Positions 1-9,337 of a DNA stretch of 64,000 nt are shown here, in pieces. Every line of letters starts with the position of its first letter. Positions within the stretch are counted from its first letter, which is position 1. A program made the position numbers and the translations under genes. The stretch lies in contig OX442433.1 of the NCBI GenBank assembly GCA_949361645.1, positions 2,207,879 through 2,271,878 of the forward strand, read 5' to 3'. The notes beneath the pieces were generated by a model that searched no databases, had not been told where the DNA came from, and worked only from the letters and a program-made list of their open reading frames with translations. The DNA comes from Spongilla lacustris. Its lineage: Eukaryota; Porifera; Demospongiae; Spongillida; Spongillidae.

Positions 1-2084
1 TTTCGACTCCAAAACGCTGCGTCCCCTCCACTGTAAGTACCCTCCCCTCTAGATAATTCATCCTTCTATCTTTTTACGAAGTTTCATAAAGATCATTTTG
101 ACGAAGCGCAGGGTACCTTCTACGATGCGCCAGTTACTGAACATCTTTGGATTGATACATCAAATGATACTATACACCAGGATCTACAGAAACATCATTT
201 TATATAACTTAGATCATAGCTTTTGGGTTTGGATCACTAAAAATGTCGGAATTCCTATCTGACACTGAATTTTCAGGGTCAAAACATTAAGGTATCTTCA
301 TGTTAAGGTTTTTGGCTTACAACTCAACAAATAGTTCGACTTAAGAGCTCCTTTTTGTTGCACAGATAGCTCATTATAGTAGCTTTATATTTGGAATGTT
401 TGAACTCTTAACTCCAATTCGTTGTGAAGTTAGAATTGTTTTAATAAGGTTTTTGATAGGAGTGCTGCTTAGCATCATTATGGCCAAATTAATTCGACTT
501 AAGAGATGAAAACTATCTCATACTATTCAGAGGTCCCTAAAGTAACCATATAATTTTTAATATTTTTTTGGACATTTGCTAACCATACTAAACATTGCTA
601 TAAAGGCAGAAAAGCTTATAATTTAAGAAATTGTTAGGATTCGTCAGTAAATGTATTTGATTACGTGACGTCACTGAGGGTGTGCGTACTACAGATAGCC
701 AGTTATCCGCGTCAAACGCCACGGGTTCTTTTCAGAAATCATAACCAATGCAGCTTGGCATCCCAGATGGACCATTCTGGAACAAGAGCCACGGACCTAA
801 TCCGAAAGCGCGTGATATGACGGGTCTATTAGCGCGGAAGATCTCACAGAGAGGAGGCAAAAGCATGGTGCTTGTAGAACTCGTTACACGAATCAGAATT
901 TCAGCTGACGCTTATGACATAGATTGCAGCAATATAATAATATAACATACGCGTAATACATGTATAATCAACAATGTTGATGTCATCCGAACAGCCATAG
1001 CTGCACTGCCGGGTACTGCAATGAGTACAATAGTCAGCCAGGTGAGGACCTTAAAACACAGTGTACCACCATTAAAAATTTAAAATACGTTCTACTATGG
1101 TTTTCAAGTGTAGCTGTGAATGATTATAGTTACATGCTTATAGCTTGATAAGATGTCTATACATCTTGCAAAACATATATACTATGACAATTCCACAGGA
1201 GCAGCAAACCTTCATTTCCAGAGTATTTGCTAATTTAACTTCTCTGCAAGGTGCATGTAAATTTCACCAATGTTCTATGCGATGGGCAGATAACTCATAA
1301 GCATGCAAGTTACCAAAACTATAAGTAAAATATTGCCGGAATGATGCATGGATGAATCTGAAGAATAACGAATTGATGGTCATTGCATGACATGCTCGTT
1401 GACTATTTAATTGGTGATTTAGTGTTTGTGGCCAATGAAAATAATATTCTTCAATGCTTGTTAGATATTCCATTGATTATTATGTAATATGTACGCGCAC
1501 GTCATTATTATCATTAATTGCAATAGTGAACGTGTGACACTGCGCGGAAGTGTACCGTATGCAGAGTCATGCAGACCCGGCATATGTTACCATATACTGA
1601 TGCATATGCAGGAATGCTCGTATCGGGATACATATCGGAACCAGTATGTTGAATGTTGAGTATGAAGATCGGAATACGGATACGTGTGCAGAGGTGGCAA
1701 AGTGTGAACCAATATCGGGAGGAAATGCAGATCTGTGATGGGTAGACATGCGGAGTAGTATGTAAGGAAGCGTAAATATAATTATAAACTGCAACTGGCC
1801 GGTGCTGCTTTGGTATACAAGCGAACTGCAATCTTGGGGCGCTATTAATTAATTTGGGGAGGCTCCAAATTATATCCGCGACCGTGCACATGCATATATA
1901 TGGTTGCGTTATTACTAAAATGACCTATACAGTCACTAGTGTATAACTATAGACAGCCAAAACAAGTCCCTCGTGTAGCTTGCCAGTATTTTTTACAATA
2001 CATGTATGTCTATACACTGTATATAACTTTTAAAAGGGGGCGTTTGCTTACGTTGCATGTAATAGCAGAGGTAATAGATAACGT
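1..2084. other. No gene recognised
   Basis: I see only short open frames without recognisable motifs or supporting splice sites. The sequence is AT-rich. A short phrase, ttcgacttaagag, occurs twice (about 335 and 493), which may mark an old repeat. Confidence 0.5.
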
Positions 2085-2102
2085 CATTTTGCGGTTTAGG
2101 GA

Positions 2103-2755
2103 TTGGTTAGTGGTCGGGTAGCTACTATGAGAATATCTATGGGTCTCCGTCTGGGACTACCTCTATGTCAAAGCCATACCTGCCAACACTGTGGGGCAGA
2201 GGTGTCTCAGTTTGCCACACATGGCTTAAGCTGCAGAAAGAGTGCAGGACGCCACCACCGCCATTCAGCTGTCAATGACATCATATACAGAGCTTTGGTT
2301 GCAGCACATGTTCCATCACGTCTGGAGCCTTCAGGCCTGTATCGTTCAGATGGGAAGCGACCTGATGGTGTCTCAATTGTCCCTTGGAAGTGTGGCCAAC
2401 TAATGGTGTGGGATGCAACGTGTCCGGATACTTTTGCACCTTCTTACTCCACAATTGCTGCAAGCAAGTTGGAGCAGTTGCTCAACAGGCAGAAGAAAAG
2501 AAGATGCAAAAGTATAAACACTTTGACTCATGCTACTTTTTCACTCCAGTGGCAATAGAAACAAGTGGAGTTTTTGGACCAAAGACAATGGAGTTCCTGA
2601 AAGGTTTGGGACATCGGTTGAGGCAGGTGTCTGGAGAAGCCAACTCCTTTGCATATCTCACTCAGAGACTCTCAGTTGCCGTCCAACGTGGCAATGCAGC
2701 TTCTGTGTTGGGAACAATGAAGATGGGCAGTCAGGAGGAAGAGTTTTTTGTATAA
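2103..2755 (+). pseudogene. LINE 3' fragment with RLE-like endonuclease domain, frameshifted
   Basis: The translation has a CxxC...H...C finger (CQHC then HGLSC), followed by a conserved block ending in KRPDG and WDATC. In R2/R4/NeSL-type LINEs a CCHC finger followed by R/KPD...D is the restriction-like endonuclease that nicks the target DNA. The reading frame slips by one near 2460-2490. The C-terminal part then continues in another frame (ETSGVFGPK, then LSVAVQRGNAASVLGT, then stop at 2755). No complete reverse transcriptase lies upstream, so this is a 5'-truncated dead copy. It might be a domesticated domain, but the frameshift argues against that. The family assignment rests on motif recall, not a search. 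Confidence 0.65.
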
Positions 2756-2766
2756 ATATGTATATT

Positions 2767-2902
2767 GTGTGAGTGAGTGAGTGAGTGAGTGTTAGGATAA
2801 GTATCATGTTGTTGTTTGTTCATTTATCCTGATGTATCTGTATAATTAAATTCCATTTATCATTTTATTATTATTGAACTAATACAATAATAATAATAAT
2901 AA
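2767..2902. repeat. Simple repeats: (GTGA)n and (AAT)n
   Basis: A run of GTGA units occupies about 2767-2792, directly after the LINE open frame, and an AAT-rich tract ends near 2902. They could be the 3' tail of the preceding LINE fragment. Confidence 0.7.
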
Positions 2903-2908
2903 CTCAAA

Positions 2909-3222
2909 ATGGTTGCTCAATTAATGGAGAAATTTGAACAACTGGAGGACCCACAAGTTGCTTATTCCCTTTTAAGATCCTGTGTCTCTTTTGGGAAGTT
3001 TTCCTATTACATTAGAACTGTCCCTCCTGTCACAATTAAGGATTCCACTATTGCGGCAGTACGCTCATGTTTTGAGAACATTGTGTCCAATTCCTTAGCT
3101 GGCGAGTCAGTGCACCCTTAATCTCAACAATGGAGGTCTAGTGCTCTGTAGTGTGAGTAAGCATACTGGTTGTCAGCCCTACACAGGTTCATCTTTTAGA
3201 TTACCACCACACACAGTCTGAA
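2909..3222 (+). pseudogene. LINE reverse-transcriptase C-terminal fragment
   Basis: The open frame 2909-3121 contains LLRSCVSFGKFSYYIRTVPP. This resembles the region after the RT domain in RLE-type LINEs, where a phrase like LLR.C.SF.K..Y..RTVP is common. A shifted frame continues with LNNGGLVLCSVSKHTG to a stop near 3222, again as in that family. In an intact element this block would lie upstream of the endonuclease block now at 2103-2755. The two pieces therefore come from different copies or a rearranged one. Confidence 0.5.
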
Positions 3223-3635
3223 CAACTTTGTGCTGCTCATTGGAGAGAGGAACAAAAGCGGAAGAAGTACGAACAAAGTTTAGATGCCGAACATACACAG
3301 CAATTCGGCCGTCCTAATACGTGCCATTACGAAATCCGCATTCACTCACGCCTACGTGCAAATAACGAAACGTGCGCTCGTGACCTCGTAATGATGATTA
3401 TTTCAATCCCCACCTCGTTAAACCGTACGGAACTAGCTCTAAAAGCAGTTTAACTCTTTTCATCTGCTTGTGATTTTTAAAAAATTTGGTTCCAAAAGGC
3501 ATCTACAGACTACAGTACATAACCGGAATTCCAGCCAAAATACCAAGGTATGCGTACACAAATATAGTTGCCGCGTCTTACCTTTGTGCATATATATATA
3601 TCAAGTTGTGCACATTATAGCTTTTCAGAAACACA
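3223..3635. other. Non-coding stretch upstream of the CACTA transposase
   Basis: No gene is seen. A TA-run lies at about 3591-3602, some 35 bases before the first ATG of the transposase, and could serve as a TATA-like element. I could not find a convincing CACTA/TAGTG terminal inverted repeat here. Confidence 0.4.
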
Positions 3636-4878
3636 ATGAGTGGCAAAAGACGTTTATGTGACCATTGCGGTGAATACGTTAGCAAATCCACTTTCTTTGA
3701 ACATAAGAAGATCGCGCAAGCTCAGTGGACCGTGGACTTCCGGTCAGACGTCGACTCTTTTCAAGATGGTAAGTGCGTTCGTCAGTATGGCTATGCAGCT
3801 CGACGTTAATTTTCAATATCTTTAACACAGACTTATCGTGCGTACAGGAAAGTGTAGAAACAACACCACGTACCCCAACTTCATCCACAAGTGAAGAATC
3901 CTTAGCTGAAGGCAATAGCACTTGCAGTGAATCATCAGAACCTGCAGAGGTAATTAATTCATTTTAGATACTACATTACGATAGTTGCCTCAAAAAGGAC
4001 CTTACTAGCTAGTGTTTAAAATAGTTTGATATTTTAAGATACACCTATAGGGTAATACTCTAAAACTTACGCGGTCTGTTTATCAATAGCCTTAATTTTT
4101 TATTATATGCATAGATTTCAATAGCATCCACGGTTTGGAAATTTACCAACAACGCGTTATGTCCCTTTTCGTGGCTATGGTCACATTTGTGATCGAAGCC
4201 CATATCCTTACCGTCCAATTAATTACTTAGATTAGCCAGTTGTTCCTATAAACATGCATGCTACTAAACATATATAAACAGCCTAAGCAGTTCTACCTTT
4301 GTTTTCATTAAAATGATAATATTTTATTCTGAACCGTGTACAATACTCATTTAGTACTGCAAATTGAAGTAAGTAACTATGGCATTAATGGCTCTAAGCC
4401 GCTTGTATAAAAAGACGTTACTGAAGCATATAATCCTCATGTAACTTTAAGGTCTAGACTAACTTTTGAATGGTTACTTACAATAGGTATTATCGCACAA
4501 CATATAAATATTATATTATAATATTATTATTATCTATGCACACAATTCTGAAGTCTGTTTTCTGCCTTGTTCAAACAAGCTGGTGCTTTTTTTCATAGGA
4601 TGCAGAGCAAAGTTTTAATCCAGGCTGTGCAGCAAGAGAAAAACCAAGTTTTGATAAACCAGAGCTAGGGTTCACACAATCTCCTCTACGCGTATTTATA
4701 GTGTTCATTACAGTGTGGCAGTTTAGCTTTGGTATTTCAAATGCTGCTATTGCAGTTATTTTGGCATTCTTGCCATGCTTCTTACAGTTAATAACACGTA
4801 CCACCAACATATCGACCTTACTATTGGATTGTCCAAAAACGCTAAAGTCAGCACAGAAAATGATTGGCTTTAGATGTC

Positions 4879-4883
4879 CATCG
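4879..4883. repeat. Target-site duplication CATCG of the gypsy insertion (second copy 9338-9342)
   Basis: CATCG lies immediately before the left LTR and again immediately after the right LTR. Five bases is the usual target duplication for Ty3/gypsy integrases. It falls inside transposase codons. Confidence 0.92.
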
Positions 4884-5024
4884 TGTAGCGTTGTACCGGA
4901 TTATGCCCGAACAATATCTTAAATCACGCAGCTCATAACGTACCCGCACAACCTATACACGAACTCCAATAAAACCCCCCCATCCCACAGCGCATGCGCA
5001 TACATGTCCCAGTCTACTACTACA
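4884..5024 (-). repeat. 3' LTR of the gypsy element
   Basis: This 141-bp repeat is identical, as far as I can read it, to 9197-9337. In element orientation it begins TGTAGTAG and ends GCTACA. A run of seven Gs and a TTTTATT lie inside it. It is short for a gypsy LTR. Confidence 0.93.
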
Positions 5025-5033
5025 TCCCCCTTT
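5025..5033 (-). promoter_or_regulatory. Polypurine tract (PPT)
   Basis: On the minus strand AAAGGGGGA abuts the start of the 3' LTR. This is where plus-strand DNA synthesis is primed in LTR retrotransposons. Confidence 0.75.
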
Positions 5034-5039
5034 ATAAGT

Positions 5040-8000
5040 TCAATAATAGTCTGGCCGTCTAGATATTCTCCCACTTCTTGTTCTTATTACATGCTCTTCT
5101 TTGGGTTCCATCCTTGGTGCTTGCCTCTCCATGCGTGGATCTTTAGCATCCGGGTTTTCCAGGTTGTCTTTACCATTCTCTTTCTCATCTGGAGGTTCCC
5201 TATTCGATATCTTTGTATCCGCATGTTTTTCCCCTTCATCTTTCTCTTCTTCATCTTGAGGTTGTTTTTCCTCTTCTGCTACAGCCCTCTCGTCCTCCAC
5301 TCTTCTTTTGCCCTGTTCATCTGCAGTTTCCTCCTCCTCTGATATCTCCCCTCCTCTCTGATCTTGGTCTTTTGGCATAAGAACTAAAGCACGCCTATTT
5401 CGTCTGAAGTTCCCTTCTTGTGTCTCCACCACATAGGATCGTGGAGCGATCTCTTTCACAACCCTCCCCATAGTGCGACGATCCAAAATCCACACTGTAT
5501 CTCCCAAGTGCAATGTAGGAAGCATCTTTACTCCATGATCTGCATCAAAATTCTTCTTTTGTCTCCCTTTTACTTGGTCATTTTTGTTCGACAGTACTGT
5601 AGGATCCGGAAGTTTGGGGACTCTCTGTTCCTGAGCCAGAGGCAAAGTGGTTCTGAGTCTCCTACATATGAGCAATTCCGCTGGACTGTAACCGATTTCA
5701 AGGGGAGTCGCACGGTATATCAGCAAGGCCAAAAATGGATCTTTCTCTTTTTTCCATAGACTCTTCACTGTTCTTACTGCCCGCTCTGCTTCCCCATTGG
5801 ACTGTGGATAAAGTGGGCTACTAGTGATGTGTTCAAAACCATACTCACTACTGAAGTTCTGAAATGTTCTCGAAGAAAACTGAGGACCATTATCAGATAC
5901 AACTTCCTCTGGCACTCCATGCCTTGCAAAAATGCCTTTCACTGCTCCTATCACAGCCTCTGTTGACAGACCTCCCAACCTGGTTACCTCTATGAACCTT
6001 GAATAATAGTCTACCATAAGGAGATAGCTACCCTTTTCCCATTCAAAAATATCCATGGCAACCTTCTGCCATGGCAAGGTAGGTAAAGGTGTTGTCAACA
6101 AAGGTTCTGCTTTTTGTATCTGCTCTTTACAACATGTAGGGCACCGCTGCACTAGCTCTTCTATATGTTTTGACAATCCTGGCCACCAGACGGACTGACG
6201 GGCTCTTTCTCTGCATTTAGATATGCCCTGATGTCCTTCATGGATCTTCTTCAACATTTCAGGCCTCATGGATTCTGGAATAACTATTCTCGCTCCTCTC
6301 ATCAACAAACCCTTTACAACTGTGAGCTCTGCAGACACCTGAGAATAAGCTCTTACTGGTCCTGGCACCTTTTTCTTTTCAGGCCATCCATCCAAGCAGT
6401 ACCTAGCGACTTGTTTGATTACTGCATCCACCTCCTGCTGCCTTCGAATCTGTTGGATACCCTTCTCTGACTTGGGGTGATACTCCATCGTGAAATCTAT
6501 AAATGCATTTGTTGACTTCTGTAGCAGCAAATCCTCTGCAGTTGGCTCCGAGACTGGAGCACGAGACAATGCATCTGCAATTGCTAAATCCTTGCCTGCT
6601 ACGTGGGAAATTGTGAACGAGTACCGCATCAGACGCAGTCGAAAACGTTGAACCCGTATTGGCAGTTCGTCCAAGTTCTTATTGCTGAAGAGTGGTACTA
6701 AAGGCTTGTGATCTGTCTGAAGATGAAATTGCAAGCCGATCAAATAGTCAGAGAATCGTTCACATGCCCACGTCAAAGCTAGAGCTTCCTTTTCAATTTG
6801 TGTGTATCTTTTCTCCGTAGGCGTCATGGCCCTGGACACATATGCTATAGGACGCAACTCGCCTTTCAGCTGCTTCTGCAACAACACTGCACCAAGTCCA
6901 AAGGAGGAAGCGTCTGCAGAAACTATAGTCTCCCGAACTGGATCGAAGAAAGCCAACACAGGTCTTGTACTCAAGGCTTCTTTTACTTCTTGAAAGGCCT
7001 TCTTTTGTGCCTCTCCCCAAATCCACATATTTCTCTTTGACAGTAGATCTCGCAGAGGCTGTGTTTTCTCTGCAACGTTGGGTGAAAATTTACTTAGCTG
7101 ATTGACCATGCCGAGAAACCTACGGACATCTCCTATGTTTGTTGGTTCTGGAACTTGAAGAATCGCACTGACTTTAGCAGGATCTGGCCTGATTCCCTCA
7201 CTATCAATAACCTGACCAAGAAATTTTACTTCAGGTAAGGAAAAGAAACACTTCTCTTTATTTAGGGTGAGACCAGAACGTTGGATTCTCCGAAGAACTT
7301 CATGTAGACGACTATCATGTTCTTCTTGAGTCTTGCCATGAACCAGAATATCATCCATCATGCAGAGCACTCCCTCTACCCCTGAGAGAATTGCGAGCAT
7401 CCGTTTTTGAAAATGTTCTGGGGCTGATGTGATGCCGAATGGAAGCCGATGAAAACAGAACCGCCCAAATGGTGTGACGAATGTTGTGAGTAAAGCAGAT
7501 TCTGGTGATAATGGGATCTGCCAGAATCCACTGTTGGCGTCAAGCTTAGAAAACAACTTTGCACCTGTCAACTGGGCCAATACTTGTTCCACAACAGGAA
7601 GTGGATGTCGCTCTCTACAGACACTTTCGTTTAGTCTAGACAAGTCCACACAAATTCGCACCGAGCCATTAGCTTTTTGAGCTACCACCATCCCGGCACA
7701 CCATTCTGTGGGTTCTTCGACAGGAGAGATCACCCCCAATTGCACCATCCTCTCCAGTTCTGCTTTAACTCTCGGCAGGAGTGGTATGGCAACTCGCCTA
7801 GGTGTCATCAACGCAAAGGGGCAAGCTCCTTCTCTGAGCCGAATTGTGTACTCTCCCTTCAACTTCCCCAGTCCCTTGAACAGGTTAGGGTACTGTAAAG
7901 GTATCTGATCCCCTGTGAGACCAATGCTAGCAACTCGTGTAATCAGACCCAAGGACTCTATTGCAGGTCTGCCAAGTAAAGGCGTATGCAGCCCTGGCAC

Positions 8001-8669
8001 CACGTACACTTCCTCAACAACAGTAGCATTCCTGTATGCCAGGGTAGCTTTAAGACACCCTCTTACCGGCAACTCCTGGTTATTAGGACCATGCAGTCGT
8101 TTTTGAGCTGGGTAAAGTGTTTTTGTCTCCCTCTGGCGGCGAAGCACACTCATTGGTATAACCGTCACATCCGCGCCTGTATCCATCTTGAAGGTGACAG
8201 GTTGTCCATTGAGTTGCAAAGTCACCAACCAAGAATCATTTCTCCCTGCCCTATGGTTAGCTAGGTCATGTATATACACTGCATCCAATACTTCTGAATT
8301 GTCAGAAAACACCTCCTTCACTCTTGTAGATGACCTACACACCGCCTGAAAATGCCCAAGTTTTCCACATTTATTGCAAGTTGCATTTCTTGCTGGACAA
8401 TTTCTGCGATCATGTGGGAACCCTTTCCCACAATTTGGGCATTTACTTTGTGTCCCCTGTGTTAACTGAGTTGACTTCCGTATTGCTGGTTGTGGTCCTT
8501 TTGTATGTAAGGGCTGCTGCTGCTGTCTACCAGGAGAGACTGCATCAATGTTGACAGGCTGGGGTTGAGACTGACCACATCGAATTATTGCCTGCTGTTT
8601 CCTCACACTTTCCGCCTGCCGAGATTGTGCTACTGCTTTCTCTAAGGTAAGGTTAGGGTCCATCTGCAA
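5040..8669 (-). CDS. Gypsy Gag C-terminus + Pol polyprotein (1209 aa frame)
   Basis: The frame is open throughout. Two CCHC knuckles lie at residues 77-91 and 98-111, and the aspartic protease motif DTGA at 163-166. Reverse transcriptase spans about 290-500; its catalytic box reads MMDD (437-440) instead of the usual YVDD or YIDD. RNase H spans about 580-705 (acidic residues D586, E627, D653, D699). The integrase has an HHCC finger at about 810-847 and a DDE core with D873, D926 and E960. A very acidic Glu/Lys-rich tail closes the protein near residues 1110-1209. The first methionine of this frame is not the natural start: the upstream gag sequence (8691-9112) should be joined to it, but a stop and a frame slip separate them. 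All enzymatic signatures are present. Confidence 0.93.
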   Translation of the reverse strand: MQMDPNLTLEKAVAQSRQAESVRKQQAIIRCGQSQPQPVNIDAVSPGRQQQQPLHTKGPQPAIRKSTQLTQGTQSKCPNCGKGFPHDRRNCPARNATCNKCGKLGHFQAVCRSSTRVKEVFSDNSEVLDAVYIHDLANHRAGRNDSWLVTLQLNGQPVTFKMDTGADVTVIPMSVLRRQRETKTLYPAQKRLHGPNNQELPVRGCLKATLAYRNATVVEEVYVVPGLHTPLLGRPAIESLGLITRVASIGLTGDQIPLQYPNLFKGLGKLKGEYTIRLREGACPFALMTPRRVAIPLLPRVKAELERMVQLGVISPVEEPTEWCAGMVVAQKANGSVRICVDLSRLNESVCRERHPLPVVEQVLAQLTGAKLFSKLDANSGFWQIPLSPESALLTTFVTPFGRFCFHRLPFGITSAPEHFQKRMLAILSGVEGVLCMMDDILVHGKTQEEHDSRLHEVLRRIQRSGLTLNKEKCFFSLPEVKFLGQVIDSEGIRPDPAKVSAILQVPEPTNIGDVRRFLGMVNQLSKFSPNVAEKTQPLRDLLSKRNMWIWGEAQKKAFQEVKEALSTRPVLAFFDPVRETIVSADASSFGLGAVLLQKQLKGELRPIAYVSRAMTPTEKRYTQIEKEALALTWACERFSDYLIGLQFHLQTDHKPLVPLFSNKNLDELPIRVQRFRLRLMRYSFTISHVAGKDLAIADALSRAPVSEPTAEDLLLQKSTNAFIDFTMEYHPKSEKGIQQIRRQQEVDAVIKQVARYCLDGWPEKKKVPGPVRAYSQVSAELTVVKGLLMRGARIVIPESMRPEMLKKIHEGHQGISKCRERARQSVWWPGLSKHIEELVQRCPTCCKEQIQKAEPLLTTPLPTLPWQKVAMDIFEWEKGSYLLMVDYYSRFIEVTRLGGLSTEAVIGAVKGIFARHGVPEEVVSDNGPQFSSRTFQNFSSEYGFEHITSSPLYPQSNGEAERAVRTVKSLWKKEKDPFLALLIYRATPLEIGYSPAELLICRRLRTTLPLAQEQRVPKLPDPTVLSNKNDQVKGRQKKNFDADHGVKMLPTLHLGDTVWILDRRTMGRVVKEIAPRSYVVETQEGNFRRNRRALVLMPKDQDQRGGEISEEEETADEQGKRRVEDERAVAEEEKQPQDEEEKDEGEKHADTKISNREPPDEKENGKDNLENPDAKDPRMERQAPRMEPKEEHVIRTRSGRISRRPDYY

Positions 8670-8690
8670 TTTTTCTGACAGTTGTGAATC

Positions 8691-9112
8691 CGTATACCCA
8701 CCACAATTCTGTCCCTAATCATTTCTCCTTGAAGCACCTTATAATCGCAAAATTCAGCCAGCCGGTAGAGATCCGTTATAAAAGCATCCACAGTTTCCCC
8801 ATCTTCTTGTCTCCTTTGATTAAACTTCGCTCTTTCAAATATAACGTTTCTCCGAGGGACAAAATGAGACTCAAATTTGCCCTTTACGACACTGTACTTT
8901 TTTTAATCTTCCGCAGATAGACCGAATGACCGTAGGATATCATCCGCTTCGTCGCCCATGCTATAAATGAGATTGCTCACTTGTGTCTCCTCTTCTTTCG
9001 CGTCCAGCCCCGACACCTGGCGAAATCGCTCAAAGCGACGAATCCACTTTGGCCATTCCTCGGGATGCGTGAAGCTAAAGTTTTCCGGTGGAGTCACCTG
9101 AAAGGTCGCCAT
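8691..9112 (-). pseudogene. Gypsy gag N-terminal part, broken by a stop and a frame slip
   Basis: ATG at 9112 starts MATFQVTPPENFSF, a typical gypsy Gag opening, and continues with a WPKWIRRFERFRQ block. A TAA stop at 8903-8905 follows GLSAED, next to a run of seven A's. Coding similarity carries on in the same frame beyond it (KGKFESHFVPRRNVIFERAKF, then DAFITDLYRLAEFC). A one-base slip near 8692 then leads into the pol frame. Capsid assembly from this copy is therefore doubtful. With identical LTRs, recent mutation, assembly error or recoding are all possible. Confidence 0.75.
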
Positions 9113-9180
9113 TCCTTTGTTATAGGTAGGAGTACGGCGTCCAAACCAGCACGACGATAAAATGAACGGAGGGTAATAAT

Positions 9181-9196
9181 CCCACTGCGGCCACCA
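9181..9196 (-). promoter_or_regulatory. Primer binding site (PBS)
   Basis: Directly after the 5' LTR the minus strand reads TGGTGGCCGCAGTGGG. TGG is the complement of a tRNA CCA end, so a tRNA whose 3' end is CCCACTGCGGCCACCA would prime. I cannot name that tRNA with confidence. Confidence 0.75.
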
Positions 9197-9337
9197 TGTA
9201 GCGTTGTACCGGATTATGCCCGAACAATATCTTAAATCACGCAGCTCATAACGTACCCGCACAACCTATACACGAACTCCAATAAAACCCCCCCATCCCA
9301 CAGCGCATGCGCATACATGTCCCAGTCTACTACTACA
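9197..9337 (-). repeat. 5' LTR of the gypsy element
   Basis: This is the 141-bp partner of 4884-5024, with CATCG immediately to its right. In element orientation it is the promoter-bearing LTR. Confidence 0.93.

Larger units (their letters stand above)
4884..9337 (-). mobile_element. Ty3/gypsy LTR retrotransposon, full length, minus orientation
   Basis: The element is 4,454 bp long, bounded by two 141-bp direct repeats that start TGTAG and end CTACA on the + strand. It is flanked by CATCG. Its genes read on the minus strand: gag (from 9112), then a fused zinc-knuckle/protease/RT/RNase H/integrase frame (8669-5040). Protease before RT and integrase last is the Ty3/gypsy order. A primer binding site (9181-9196) and a polypurine tract (5025-5033) sit exactly inside the LTRs. 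The two LTRs look identical base for base, which indicates recent insertion. No envelope gene is visible. Confidence 0.93.

Noticed and set aside
1514..1891. 125-codon minus ORF
   Set aside because: Overlapping frames of similar length and no recognisable feature.
5004..5342. 112-codon plus ORF, hydrophobic
   Set aside because: It is antisense to the acidic tail of the gypsy Pol; Glu/Lys codons read backwards give Phe/Leu/Ser.
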